Assembly: GCF_005503145.1 (NCBI RefSeq)
Contig: NZ_SCNV01000022.1
Coordinates: 56,734 to 120,733 of the forward strand
Length of the DNA: 64,000 bases
Reading direction: 5' to 3'
Source: Burkholderia sp. 4M9327F10
GTDB lineage: Bacteria; Pseudomonadota; Gammaproteobacteria; Burkholderiales; Burkholderiaceae
Made by a program: the position numbers and the translations under genes. This document shows positions 16,329-25,800 of the stretch, one piece after another. The notes beneath the pieces were generated by a model that searched no databases, had not been told where the DNA came from, and worked only from the letters and a program-made list of their open reading frames with translations. The first letter of the stretch is position 1. Each line of letters opens with the position of its first letter.

Positions 16329-16361
16329 GTCCGCTTCGCGCCGCGCACGCGCGAAGCGGAC
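16329..16361 (+). terminator. Perfect hairpin after the aldehyde dehydrogenase gene
   Basis: A 12-bp perfect stem (GTCCGCTTCGCG / CGCGAAGCGGAC) with a 9-base loop, 20 bases after the stop codon. No T tract follows, so it may terminate only partly and set lower expression of the MFS gene. Confidence 0.55.
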
Positions 16362-16434
16362 GATGTAGTCTCGTGCGCGATTCTCCGGCAATACGCTGGC
16401 TGCGCACGGCTGCTCTAACAAGACAGGAGACAGC

Positions 16435-17826
16435 GTGAGCAATCAGGATATTCAGGCAGCGACACTTGGCCTCGCCCCTACGCCGCAGCGTGCAAGTAAC
16501 GCCGCGTCCGTCCATGGTCCCATTCCCCTCGACGACGTTCCGCTGAACGCGTTTCACGTCAAGATTGCCGGCCTGACCTTTGGTGCGCATTTCACCGAAG
16601 GCTACGCGCTGGGCACGATTGGTTATGCCCTCTCTTCGCTGAATCGTCAGATGCCGCTCGACGCCTTCTGGATGGGCATGATCGGCAGCTCCGCCTTGAT
16701 GGGCATCTTTCTGGGCAGCCTGGTGTTCGGCTGGCTATCGGATCGTATGGGGCGGCAAAAGATTTTCTTGCTGAGCTTTCTGATTATCACGGCCGCGGCG
16801 TTCGCACAGTTCTACGTCAGCTCGCCGCTTGAGTTGTGTCTGCTGCGGGTGTTGATCGGCTTCGGCATGGGCGGCGATTTCGCGGTTGGCCATGCGATTC
16901 TGGCCGAGTTCTCGCCTCGCAAGCATCGTGGAACCTTGCTAGGTTCGTTCAGCGTGGTGTGGACCGTGGGCTATGTGGTGGCCAACGTGCTCGGCATGCA
17001 GTACGCACACGCTGCGCCCGATGCGTGGCGCTGGTTGCTGGCCTCGGCCGGTGTACCGGCGTTGATCGTGCTGCTGCTGCGCATGGGCACGCCGGAGTCG
17101 CCGCGCTGGCTGAACGGCAAAGGGCGCGTCGCGGAAGCGAAAGCCGTCGTGCTCAGGTACTTCGGACCGAACGTGACGCTCGACGGTGCGGGTGCCGATG
17201 AACACCGTCATGTCCAGGGCGGATTCGCGCGCCTGTTCAGGAAGGACCTGATTCGCCGCACGCTCTTTAACTGTGCGTTTTTCGTGTGCCTGGTGATTCC
17301 GTATTTCGCGATTTATACGTTCTTGCCCACCATCCTCAAGGCGATTCATCTGAACGAAGGCTCGGGGGCGGACTTTCTGCTGAATGGATTTCTGGTGCTC
17401 GGCGCGCTGGTCGGTATCTGGCTCACCATCCAGTTGCCGCGCCGGGTGTTTCTGATTGGTTCGTTCGCGCTCACCTGTCTCTCGCTGGTGGCGCTGAGCC
17501 TGTTGCCGGAGTCGGCGACGATCGCGATGATCGTGGCATTCGCCCTCTTCACGCTAACCATGTCGGCGTTCTCGAATCTGGTCGGCGTATTTCCGCCTGA
17601 GTGCTTTCCCACGGAAGTGCGTGCCTGCGGGGTGGGCCTCGCTATCGCCTGTAGCCGGCTCGGCTCGGCGGTGGGGACGTTTCTGTTGCCGCTCGGCATT
17701 GCGCAGTTGGGCTTTCACGCAACCATGATGATGCTGGCCGTCGTGCTGCTGATTGGCATGGTGGTGTCGATTGCGTGGGCGCCGGAGACGAAGCATTTGA
17801 CGCTGAACGAAGCAAGCGGCGCGTAA
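16435..17826 (+). CDS. MFS transporter (sugar/aromatic acid porter type)
   Basis: 463 residues with about 12 hydrophobic segments. The MFS loop 2-3 signature is present as GWLSDRMGRQKIF, and FSPRKHRGTLLGSF follows in the fourth segment, a pattern of the sugar-porter/AAHS-like group. The GTG start at 16435 has ACAGGAGACA before it. It follows the Fae/AKR/ALDH genes on the same strand and probably imports or exports a substrate of that pathway. A small hairpin at 17845-17861 follows. Confidence 0.85.
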   Translation: MSNQDIQAATLGLAPTPQRASNAASVHGPIPLDDVPLNAFHVKIAGLTFGAHFTEGYALGTIGYALSSLNRQMPLDAFWMGMIGSSALMGIFLGSLVFGWLSDRMGRQKIFLLSFLIITAAAFAQFYVSSPLELCLLRVLIGFGMGGDFAVGHAILAEFSPRKHRGTLLGSFSVVWTVGYVVANVLGMQYAHAAPDAWRWLLASAGVPALIVLLLRMGTPESPRWLNGKGRVAEAKAVVLRYFGPNVTLDGAGADEHRHVQGGFARLFRKDLIRRTLFNCAFFVCLVIPYFAIYTFLPTILKAIHLNEGSGADFLLNGFLVLGALVGIWLTIQLPRRVFLIGSFALTCLSLVALSLLPESATIAMIVAFALFTLTMSAFSNLVGVFPPECFPTEVRACGVGLAIACSRLGSAVGTFLLPLGIAQLGFHATMMMLAVVLLIGMVVSIAWAPETKHLTLNEASGA

Positions 17827-17844
17827 TCCTGAATGCGCCTGCGT

Positions 17845-17861
17845 GGGGCGGCATCCGCCCC
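17845..17861 (+). terminator. Hairpin after the MFS transporter gene
   Basis: GGGGCGG and CCGCCCC form a 7-bp stem with a 3-base loop, 18 bases after the stop codon, followed by a C/T-rich tract rather than a clean T run. Probable transcript end. Confidence 0.45.
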
Positions 17862-18109
17862 CAATCCCCATTTCCCATACGTCCGTCCCCATGACGTGTA
17901 TCATTCGTTCCCTGCGCTGTTCTGTGCCGGCAACCCCCGAATTTTGAAACGCCCGTTCACAACCTGGTTGTGACGCGGCCGGGTTGCCCTGTGATGCGGG
18001 TTTCCGGACCCGGCTCCCGCAGTTCGGCGCCGCCGCGCCAGACGTGGCAGACCAGAGGCCACAAGCTTCTGGGGACCGCCCGAACCCCTATCCGTGACCG
18101 CCAGACCCG

Positions 18110-19711
18110 ATGTCAGTCTCCGAACTCAAACGCCGCCGCACGTTCGCGGTCATTTCCCACCCCGACGCGGGCAAGACCACGCTCACGGAAAAGCTGCTGC
18201 TATTCTCGGGCGCGATCCAGATTGCCGGCACGGTGAAGGGGCGCAAGAGCAATCGCTACGCGACCTCGGACTGGATGGAGATCGAAAAGCAGCGCGGCAT
18301 TTCGGTGGCCAGCTCGGTGATGCAGTTCGAGTACGGCGATGCGGTCATCAACCTGCTCGACACCCCGGGCCACGAGGACTTTTCGGAAGATACCTACCGC
18401 GTGCTGACCGCGGTTGACGCGGCCGTGATGGTGATCGACGGTGCGAACGGTGTTGAAGCGCAGACGCTGAAGCTGCTCGAAGTCTGCCGCAGCCGCAAGA
18501 CGCCGATTGTCACGTTCATCAACAAGCTCGACCGCGAAGTGCGCGAGCCGCTCGAGCTGCTCGACGAAATCGAGCAGCATCTGGGCGTCGCTGCCGTGCC
18601 GTTCACCTGGCCGATTGGCATGGGCAAAGATTTCCAGGGTGTCTACGACATCCAGCGCGACCAGGTGCGCCTGTTCCGCGCCGGGCAGGACAAGGCGGGC
18701 GGCGAGGTCGAAACGCTGCACGCGCTCAGCGACGAAGAAGGCGAACGCCGCTTCGGGCATGCGTGGGTCAAGGCGAAGGAAGAAATTGATCTGATCACTG
18801 GCGCGTCGCCGGATTTCGACCGCGAGCAGTTCCTCGCCGGTCAGCAATCACCGGTGCTGTTCGGCTCGGCCATCAACAACTTCGGCGTGAAGGAAATTCT
18901 GGACGCGCTGGTCGATCTGGCGCCGCCGCCCTCTGCACGCATGGCGGTGCAACGTTCCGTGGAGCCGGATGAACCGAAGTTCACCGGTGTGGTGTTCAAG
19001 GTGCAGGCGAACATGGATCTGGCGCACCGCGACCGCGTCGCGTTCATCCGGGTCTGCTCGGGGCATTTCGAGCGCGGCATGGCGTTGAAGGTGACCCGCT
19101 CGAACAAGACGTTCCGCGCCAACAACGTGGTGACGTTCCTGTCGCAGCGCCGCGAGACGGTGGCCGAGGCGTATCCGGGAGATATTATCGGCATCCCGAA
19201 CCACGGCACCCTGAGTCTCGGCGATACGCTGACCGAAGGCGAGACGCTGCAGTTCGTCGGCCTGCCGTTCTTTGCGCCGGAAATTTTCCAGACAGTTGAA
19301 GTCGTGGACCCGATGCGTGCCAAGCAGCTCGGCGAAGCGCTCAAGCAACTCGGCGAAGAGGGCGCGATCCAGGTGTTCCGTCCGGTGGGCGGTGGCCTGA
19401 TGATTCTGGGGGCGGTGGGGCAACTGCAGTTCGAAGTGGTGTCGCACCGTCTGTCGACGGAGTACAAGGTCGATGTGCGGATGGCGCCGGCGCGTTACCG
19501 GATGTCGCGCTGGGTGACGTGCGACGACGCGGCCGAACTGCGCCGCTTCAACGACGCTTACGCGGCGCGGATCGCACTCGATGCATCCAACGCGCCGACG
19601 TATCTCGCATCGCATATCTCCGAGATCGAAGTCGCGCAGAAAGCGTGGCCGAAGATCGTCTTCAATGAGTTGCGCGAGCATTCGGGCGCGCCGTTCAAAA
19701 AGGCGATGTAA
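18110..19711 (+). CDS. prfC: Peptide chain release factor 3
   Basis: 533 residues, full length for RF3. It starts with the translational GTPase motifs: G1 HPDAGKTTLTEK, G2 region QRGISVASSVMQF, G3 DTPGHEDFSEDTYR and G4 NKLDRE. The later domains contain FRPVGGGLMILGAVGQLQFEV, cited here only as FRPVGGGLMILG, as in RF3 and EF-G relatives. RF3 is a GTPase that removes RF1/RF2 from the ribosome after peptide release. The ATG at 18110 fits the family N-terminus, although the ribosome site is weak. It stands alone and is convergent with the next gene. Confidence 0.97.
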   Translation: MSVSELKRRRTFAVISHPDAGKTTLTEKLLLFSGAIQIAGTVKGRKSNRYATSDWMEIEKQRGISVASSVMQFEYGDAVINLLDTPGHEDFSEDTYRVLTAVDAAVMVIDGANGVEAQTLKLLEVCRSRKTPIVTFINKLDREVREPLELLDEIEQHLGVAAVPFTWPIGMGKDFQGVYDIQRDQVRLFRAGQDKAGGEVETLHALSDEEGERRFGHAWVKAKEEIDLITGASPDFDREQFLAGQQSPVLFGSAINNFGVKEILDALVDLAPPPSARMAVQRSVEPDEPKFTGVVFKVQANMDLAHRDRVAFIRVCSGHFERGMALKVTRSNKTFRANNVVTFLSQRRETVAEAYPGDIIGIPNHGTLSLGDTLTEGETLQFVGLPFFAPEIFQTVEVVDPMRAKQLGEALKQLGEEGAIQVFRPVGGGLMILGAVGQLQFEVVSHRLSTEYKVDVRMAPARYRMSRWVTCDDAAELRRFNDAYAARIALDASNAPTYLASHISEIEVAQKAWPKIVFNELREHSGAPFKKAM

Positions 19712-19730
19712 GCGGCGCGTTTGCTGCGGG

Positions 19731-20099
19731 TCAATGTTTCGTCAAGGTAGACGGCGCGAGAATTGTCATCTCCGAGCTCGGTTCCGCGTCTTCGTGGTGC
19801 GCGCGGCGTAGTTCGTGCTTCAATATCAGCCCGTTGCGCAAGCTCTGGAAGAATTCGACGTCGAGCTTTGCATTGGCCTCCGCGCTCGCGGCGATCTCTT
19901 CGAACGCCGCGAGCAGCGTTGCGCAGCTCGCGGGCGACGAATTGCACGCTTCAATGTCCCGAGCCAGCGAGGCGAGTCTGGCGAACTGCTCGACAGTTTG
20001 CTGGGCGGCCGTTGTCGCCTTTTCGAGAATGCTATCGAGCAGTTGATCGCTGGCGGGAGCTTCCAGCGATCTGGGCATAGGAGATTTGTCTTCGGTCAT
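19731..20099 (-). CDS. Small hypothetical protein
   Basis: 122 residues from ATG 20099, mostly helical and acidic (SDQLLDSILEKATTAAQQTVEQ), with a low-complexity Ala-rich centre. The frame is open upstream to 20279. An alternative ATG at 20198 would add MFYTFVAVCITVLGFGG, which looks like a membrane or signal segment, so the protein may in fact be anchored. Neither start has a strong ribosome site. No family recognised. It is convergent with prfC. Confidence 0.55.
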   Translation of the reverse strand: MTEDKSPMPRSLEAPASDQLLDSILEKATTAAQQTVEQFARLASLARDIEACNSSPASCATLLAAFEEIAASAEANAKLDVEFFQSLRNGLILKHELRRAHHEDAEPSSEMTILAPSTLTKH

Positions 20100-20285
20100 G
20101 ATCCGGCTGTCGTGGATGAGGGTTTTGCGCGCCGCTGCACGCGTTACGCCGCCAAACCCCAATACCGTTATGCAAACGGCAACGAAAGTATAGAACATCG
20201 CCAACGTGCGGCTTTTTTGATATAAGCCTGCCATAGCGCAGGGGCCGTCTTGAAAATGATGGGCGGCGCAAACCCCCATTCAACC

Positions 20286-21155
20286 TCATCCCATCTTCAA
20301 AACCTCTTCGCGCAGCCATCCTGCAAACGCCTGCACGTGCTCGAGCGCGGCATGTCGTGGCGCGATGTCGAGCCAGTAGCCAAACGGCCCGCTCACCTCG
20401 ATCTCGGAAATGCGCGCAAGACTGCCGTCGGCCAGTTCCTCGATAATCATGTTGCGGTCGACGACCGCCAGCCCCGCGCCTTTACGCGCCGCATGAATCG
20501 CTTGTTCCAGATTCGAAAACTCGATTCCGTTCTCGGCGTGATGCGCCGGCATGCCTGCTGTGGCGAGCCAGTTCGGCCACAAATCGAGCCGCGTCTCGTT
20601 ATGCAGCACATGCAGCGCGGGCAAGCGTCCGAGTAGCGTTTCGAGCGGGCGCCCCAGCAGATGTGGCGCCCCCACGAGCGTGTGGCGCTCTATCATCAGC
20701 AGCTCGGAATGCGCGTCGGGCAGCGCGTCGCGGCCAAAGCGGATGTTGCAGTGGCAATCCTCGCTCGGCTCGGTGCGGATGGAGAGTTCGACATCGGGCA
20801 GTTCCACCGCCAGCGAGCCGAGCCGCGGCGAGAACCATTGAGTCGCGAAAGTAGGCGGCACCGATAGCACGAGGCGCCGCCGTCCCTGGGCGGTAGTGAT
20901 CTGGCGCGCGCCGCGCTCGATCGTATCGAACGCCTCGGATACGCACGGCAGCAACTGCAGACCCGCGGCGGTCAGCCGGATGCCTTTATGGTCGCGCTCG
21001 AACAGCTTCGCTCCGAGCGACTCTTCCAGTATCTTGATCTGGCGGCTGACGGCACCCTGCGTGACACACAGGGCGCTCGCTGCGCGGTTAAAACTCAAAT
21101 GACGTGCTGTCTCTTCGAAGAAGCGCAACGCAATCAGCGATGGCAAGCGCCGCAT
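20286..21155 (-). CDS. LysR-type transcriptional regulator (GcvA-like)
   Basis: 289 residues. The N-terminal winged helix-turn-helix is classic for LysR proteins: LRFFEETARHLSFNRAA, then LCVTQGAVSRQIKILEESLG. The effector-binding domain follows (about 95-289), with NIRFGRDALP resembling the GcvA subgroup. ATG 21155 is chosen over the upstream ATG 21221 because the family starts at LPSLIALRFFE and GAAGGTGAAGG precedes it. LysR regulators usually control a divergent gene. Here that is the Pat-like gene 446 bases away, which is a long distance, so the target is uncertain. Confidence 0.9.
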   Translation of the reverse strand: MRRLPSLIALRFFEETARHLSFNRAASALCVTQGAVSRQIKILEESLGAKLFERDHKGIRLTAAGLQLLPCVSEAFDTIERGARQITTAQGRRRLVLSVPPTFATQWFSPRLGSLAVELPDVELSIRTEPSEDCHCNIRFGRDALPDAHSELLMIERHTLVGAPHLLGRPLETLLGRLPALHVLHNETRLDLWPNWLATAGMPAHHAENGIEFSNLEQAIHAARKGAGLAVVDRNMIIEELADGSLARISEIEVSGPFGYWLDIAPRHAALEHVQAFAGWLREEVLKMG

Positions 21156-21601
21156 ACCTTCACCTTCTGTCTTTTCTGGTCGTCCGGTGGTGCGCCGGGT
21201 GGCGCCTCCTGCCGTCCGCAATGGTTGTCACTGTCTTGCGATTGCCGCGGGCGCCTCGTCTCCAGTGCGCCGCCCGGCAATCGTGCTGCAATCGGCGTGT
21301 CCGCCGGCCCCGCTCCCGGACCGCCAGCCGCCTCGCCGCATCTTACTGCCTTTGGGGCTCGACCGATGCCGCGTGACCGCGCGCCGTCTCCAACACGTGT
21401 CATGGCGCGGATTGTCGCATTTCGGCGCATGGGTTGAGCGGGCGCAAGCAATAAAAGACGCCCGCCCCGGATCAGCTCAAACGGACCCGCAGTATCAACC
21501 GGTTTTCCCCATCCGGCTGCCGCGCAACGGGCCGAGATCGCCTATCCTGAGGGGAACGTGCGTTCCTCCTGAACGTCCCCTTCCGACTCGCGGAGTGCCC
21601 C
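21156..21601. other. Divergent intergenic region without gene
   Basis: 446 bp between the lysR and acetyltransferase genes. Frames on both strands are GC-biased shadows without ribosome sites. The only structure I see is a weak hairpin at 21438-21465 (GCGGGCG / CGCCCGC). It should contain both promoters and any LysR site, but no element is clear enough to place. Confidence 0.4.
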
Positions 21602-23968
21602 GTGACTGTTCGCAATCTCGATGCCCTGTTTCGGCCCAGATCGGTCGCTGTGATCGGTGCTTCGCGTCGGCCGCGCAGCACCGGCGCCATGGTGTGGGCG
21701 AGCGTCGTGAGCGGCGGCTTCGACGGCCCGCTCTGGCCCGTGAATCCAAAGTACGACGTGCTCGACGGCCATCTGGTCGTGGCCGACCCCGGCGACCTGC
21801 CCGAGGCTCCCACGGTGGCGCTGATCTGCACGCCCCCTGCGACATGGCCCGGCATTATCCACAAACTGGGCGGACTGGGTACGCGGGCGGCGATTATCGT
21901 AGGGGAAGTGCATGGCGACGAAGACCGCACGGCGCTGCGGCACGCCCTCTCGGCGGCGCGGCCGCATCTGCTGCGCATTGTTGGACCGGGCAGCCTCGGT
22001 GTCGTGTCGCCGGCGCTGCGGGCGCATCTGGGCGCGCCCTCGTGTCTGGTGAAGGCGGGCGGCGTGGCGTGGGTGTCGCAATCGAATGCGCTGACGAATG
22101 CGGTGCTGGGCTGGGCGCACGCGCGCGGCCTGGGCTTTTCGCACGCGGTGGCGCTCGGCGGCGAGGCGGATGTGGATGCCGGCGATGTGCTCGACTACCT
22201 GGCGAGCGACCCCGGCACGCGCGCAATCCTGCTCGAACTCGATACGGTGCGAGCGGCCCGCAAGTTCATGTCGGCGGCGCGGGCGGCGGCGCGCAACAAG
22301 CCTGTTCTGGCACTGCGTTCGGGCCGTGCCGATCCCGCCGACGGTTTATACACGGCGGCGTTTCGCCGCGCGGGGATGGTGCGTGTCGATTCGCTCGACG
22401 ACCTGCTCGATGAAATCGAGACCCTTGGCGTGGGCCGCGTCGCCGCTGGGGCGACGGCGACGCTGATCACCAGCGACCGCGGCGTGGCGACGCTCGCCTG
22501 CGACGCCTTCGCGGCAGCGGGCGATACGCTTGCGCAGTGGCCCCCGGAAACCTCGGAAGCGGTCGCCCATGCCCTGCCGCGTGCGGTGACAGGCAACCCG
22601 CTGCTGCTCGGCGACGACGCGCGCGCCGAGCATTTCGGCACGGCCTTGCAGGTTCTCGCGCAGCATCGTGCAACCGGCACGGCGTTTGTGGTCCACGCGT
22701 CGACCCACAACGCGCCGGTCGGCGAGGTCGCGCAGGCGCTGATCGCCAATCAGAGGTTTGCGTATCGCGGGCTGTTGGCGTGCTTCTTCGGTGGCGTGGA
22801 CGCAGCGACGCGCGATGCGCTGCACGCGCAGGGCATTCCGGTTCATACGACGCCGCAGCGCCTCGCACGAGCCTTCGCCCGGCTGGTCGATTACCGGTTG
22901 GGGCGCGAGCTGTTGATGCAAACGCCGGAGGGGCTGCCGGCGCAGATCCCCGCAGAGATCGACGCCGCCCAGGCGCAGGCGCGCTCGGCATTGGCCGCGG
23001 GCGAAGACACGCTTACGGAGGAACACGCCGCGCAGTTGCTCGAGCATTTCGGACTGCGCGTGGAGCCGCGCGAGGCCATCCAGGACAAGATCGTCGACAT
23101 CGATGTCGAGCTGCACGACGACGACAACTTCGGTCCGGTGTTCCGTTTCACGACGCCGTCTGCGGATGGCGTGTCGGCGCCGCTGCGGGTCTTCGGCTTG
23201 CCGCCGCTCAATCCGATCCTGGCGCGCGATATGGTGACCCGCTCGCCGTACGCGCGGGTCGCCGCGCCCGAGCCGGTGCTGGCCGCGTTTACCGCGCTGT
23301 CGCAAACGGTGTGCGATGTGCGCGAGATCGTCGGATTGAAGCTCGCGCTACGCGTGTTCCGCGAGCACGCTTCGGTGGTGGCGCCGTCTATCCGGCTGGG
23401 AGCGAAGCGCAGCCGGCTGGCGATCATGCCGTATCCGCGCCGCTATGAGGAAACGCTCGACTGGCATGGGCTACGCATCACGGTGCGGCCGATCCGCCCC
23501 GAAGACGAGGCCGCTCACCATGACTTCGTCGAGGCGATGACGCCCGACGATCTGCGTTTGCGGTTTTTCGGCGCGGTCGGCAGCTTCGATCACTCACAGC
23601 TCGCCCGCATGACGCAGATCGACTACGACCGCGAGATGGCGCTGATCGCAACGGTCCCGTGCGATGAAGGCTTTACGCGAACGCTGGGGGTGGTGCGCGC
23701 CGTCGCCGACCCCGATAACGAAACCGCCGAATTTGCGGTGGCGATCCGCTCCGATCAGAAGGGCCGGCGCCTCGGCAAGCTGTTGATGGAGAAAATCATT
23801 GTGTATGCGCGCTCGCGCGGCACACATTGGCTGGTGGGCGAAGCGCTGCGTGAGAACGCTCCGATGATCGCGTTGGCGAAGGCATGCGGCTTTGCCGTGA
23901 CGCCTACCGAGGATCCCGCTGTGGTGGGGTTCAGAATGCCGCTGGACGAGGCAGAAGCGCCGGTTTAA
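21602..23968 (+). CDS. Pat-like protein acetyltransferase: NDP-forming acyl-CoA synthetase-like domains fused to GNAT
   Basis: 788 residues from GTG 21602. The N-terminus (LFRPRSVAVIGASRRPRSTG) is the CoA-binding Rossmann domain of NDP-forming acyl-CoA synthetases, then succinyl-CoA-ligase-like domains (GGEADVDAGDVLDYLASDPG). The C-terminal 165 residues are a GNAT domain (LRITVRPIRPEDE; acetyl-CoA loop QKGRRLGKLLMEK). This is the architecture of the Pat/YfiQ lysine acetyltransferase, which acetylates acetyl-CoA synthetase and other enzymes. The segment with the catalytic His in true synthetases (SHTGALAG) is absent: SGRADPADGLYTAAFRRAG runs straight through. The ATP-grasp part is short, and total length is about 100 less than enteric Pat. 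Its end overlaps the convergent gene by four bases. Confidence 0.85.
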   Translation: MTVRNLDALFRPRSVAVIGASRRPRSTGAMVWASVVSGGFDGPLWPVNPKYDVLDGHLVVADPGDLPEAPTVALICTPPATWPGIIHKLGGLGTRAAIIVGEVHGDEDRTALRHALSAARPHLLRIVGPGSLGVVSPALRAHLGAPSCLVKAGGVAWVSQSNALTNAVLGWAHARGLGFSHAVALGGEADVDAGDVLDYLASDPGTRAILLELDTVRAARKFMSAARAAARNKPVLALRSGRADPADGLYTAAFRRAGMVRVDSLDDLLDEIETLGVGRVAAGATATLITSDRGVATLACDAFAAAGDTLAQWPPETSEAVAHALPRAVTGNPLLLGDDARAEHFGTALQVLAQHRATGTAFVVHASTHNAPVGEVAQALIANQRFAYRGLLACFFGGVDAATRDALHAQGIPVHTTPQRLARAFARLVDYRLGRELLMQTPEGLPAQIPAEIDAAQAQARSALAAGEDTLTEEHAAQLLEHFGLRVEPREAIQDKIVDIDVELHDDDNFGPVFRFTTPSADGVSAPLRVFGLPPLNPILARDMVTRSPYARVAAPEPVLAAFTALSQTVCDVREIVGLKLALRVFREHASVVAPSIRLGAKRSRLAIMPYPRRYEETLDWHGLRITVRPIRPEDEAAHHDFVEAMTPDDLRLRFFGAVGSFDHSQLARMTQIDYDREMALIATVPCDEGFTRTLGVVRAVADPDNETAEFAVAIRSDQKGRRLGKLLMEKIIVYARSRGTHWLVGEALRENAPMIALAKACGFAVTPTEDPAVVGFRMPLDEAEAPV

Positions 23969-25539
23969 CCGGTCCGCTCGTCCCGCGGCGCGAATTGCTG
24001 CTGCAAGGCCGCCGCGACCCGCGTCAACACCTCGTCCCAGTCGCCCTGCCGTAGTTGGGTGAAGAGACGCACGGTGGGGTACCACGGACTGTCATCCCGG
24101 TCGCGCAACCAGCGCCAGCAACCCGCAAAACGGTTCAGCAGCCAGACCGGCTTGCCCATTGCGGCGGCCAGATGCGCCACCGAGGTATCGACGGAAATGA
24201 CCAGGTCGAGATTCTCGATGAGCGCCGCGGTATCCGCGAAGTCATCCATTTGCTCCATCCAGTCCGTCAGGCTCGCCTGGCAGGTTGCGTCAGGGAGCTT
24301 CGCCGGGTCATCGGTCTTTTGCAAACTGATCCAGCGGATATGCGGCAAGGCGAGCAGTGGCGCAATTTGTGCGGAGCGCAGGCTGCGCACTTTGTCTTCC
24401 GACATGCCCGAATGGCCGCCCGCCCAGACCACGCCGATACGTGGCAGATCGGGGTTGGGCAGCGCCGCGAGCCTGGCGCGCCAGGCGGCGGCGCGTGCGG
24501 GATCGGCATAGAGATAAGGCATGGTGGCCGGGATGGTGTCGAGGCGGGTGTCGAATGCCATGGGTAGCGACATCATCGGACAGTACCAGTCCCATTCGTT
24601 AGCGGCGATCAGTTCCGTGTCGAGCAGGATACGGCCTGGCCAGCGTGAGCAAAGCGAGTCTTCGTAGAGGCGGCGCAAGGAGGGCGGACAGACGTAGCCT
24701 ATCTGTGAGAAGCGCTCGAGCGCGAGAGGCAGGTAGCGGACGAACTGGAGGCTGTCGCCGTGGCCTTGTTCGGGAATGACCAGCAGGCGTGGCCCACGTG
24801 CGCTCGCGCGTTCTGCACGAGTGAGCAGGTCGGGACGCTCGCCCTTCCATTGCGGTAGCGGGATTTGCGGACGTGAATTTGGCGCCGGACGCCCGTCGGC
24901 GGTCATGAAATTGACCCAGCGGTCTTCGCACCAGGGCCACGCTTCTTCATAACGCCCCGTAGCCAGCAGGACCGAGCCAAGATGGGCGCGCGCGCTGAGA
25001 AATTCAGGTGCAAGCGCGATGGCGCGACGCAGGTGCCGCTCGGCTTCTTCCAGTGAGCCCAGATTCTTGGCTAGGACACCTGCATTGGCATGCGCCCGCG
25101 CGTGATCGGGCTCGAGTTCGAGGAGCTTGTTATAGCTGACGGCCGCTTCGTCGATCAGTCCCTGTGCGGATAGCGTCACTGCTTCGTAATAGCGCAACGT
25201 GCTTGAGTCGGGGCGCAGCGCGAGACCTAGCCGGGCAGTGTGCATTGCGCCGGGGAGTGCATTGAGCCTGATTTGAACGAGGCACAGCGTAGTGTAGAAA
25301 TCGGCGTGAGCCAAAACCGCGATCGCTCGCTCAAGCCAGCTTTGTGCAAGCTCCAACTGCTCCGAGTCGAGCGCCAGCAGGCCACGCAGGTAAAGGGCTC
25401 CGGGACGATCTGGATCTTGCGCCAGGATTCGCTCAACCAGCGCTTGCGCTGTCTCGATACTGCCGGCATTACGCGCCTTTTCGGCCTCGACGTAGCAGGC
25501 TTGAATTTCACCAGCGGACAAGTGGGAGGAAATGGGCAT
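23965..25539 (-). CDS. TPR-repeat glycosyltransferase-like protein (GT9/GT41-like C-terminal)
   Basis: 524 residues. Residues about 15-220 are tandem tetratricopeptide repeats (AHANAGVLAKNLGSLEEAER is typical). The C-terminal half has a GT-B nucleotide-sugar region: IGVVWAGGHSGMSEDKVRSL and LDLVISVDTSVAHLAAAMGK, the latter a hallmark of GT9-like heptosyltransferase-type folds fused to TPRs. Such proteins are common in beta-proteobacteria and may glycosylate proteins or surface polymers; the acceptor is unknown. The stop shares TTAA with the stop of the acetyltransferase gene on the other strand. Confidence 0.8.
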   Translation of the reverse strand: MPISSHLSAGEIQACYVEAEKARNAGSIETAQALVERILAQDPDRPGALYLRGLLALDSEQLELAQSWLERAIAVLAHADFYTTLCLVQIRLNALPGAMHTARLGLALRPDSSTLRYYEAVTLSAQGLIDEAAVSYNKLLELEPDHARAHANAGVLAKNLGSLEEAERHLRRAIALAPEFLSARAHLGSVLLATGRYEEAWPWCEDRWVNFMTADGRPAPNSRPQIPLPQWKGERPDLLTRAERASARGPRLLVIPEQGHGDSLQFVRYLPLALERFSQIGYVCPPSLRRLYEDSLCSRWPGRILLDTELIAANEWDWYCPMMSLPMAFDTRLDTIPATMPYLYADPARAAAWRARLAALPNPDLPRIGVVWAGGHSGMSEDKVRSLRSAQIAPLLALPHIRWISLQKTDDPAKLPDATCQASLTDWMEQMDDFADTAALIENLDLVISVDTSVAHLAAAMGKPVWLLNRFAGCWRWLRDRDDSPWYPTVRLFTQLRQGDWDEVLTRVAAALQQQFAPRDERTG

Positions 25540-25800
25540 GGTTGGCGAGCGAGGGCGCGTGCATTTGATCGATCATCAATTGTCCGTGCTGCGAAACGGT
25601 TGGTGTGTAGGCACGTTCCGAACGGTCCATTGAGAAAAGACGGATTGCTGTCTCGGAAACGATCGCCCTAAGTAGCGGCATCTGACGCCATGTCTTTGAG
25701 AATCCTCTGAATGTGGGCGCGGGTCATTGCCGATATATTTCGGGCCTCGTTCAGCAACCCGAGGCGTGACCCGCCTAAAAGCGCTTCGACCGATCTTCAA

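Noticed and set aside
21134..21451. 105-codon minus-strand frame between lysR and the acetyltransferase
   Set aside because: Low-complexity Pro/Gly/Ala product in a GC-rich gap, overlaps the lysR start; no support.
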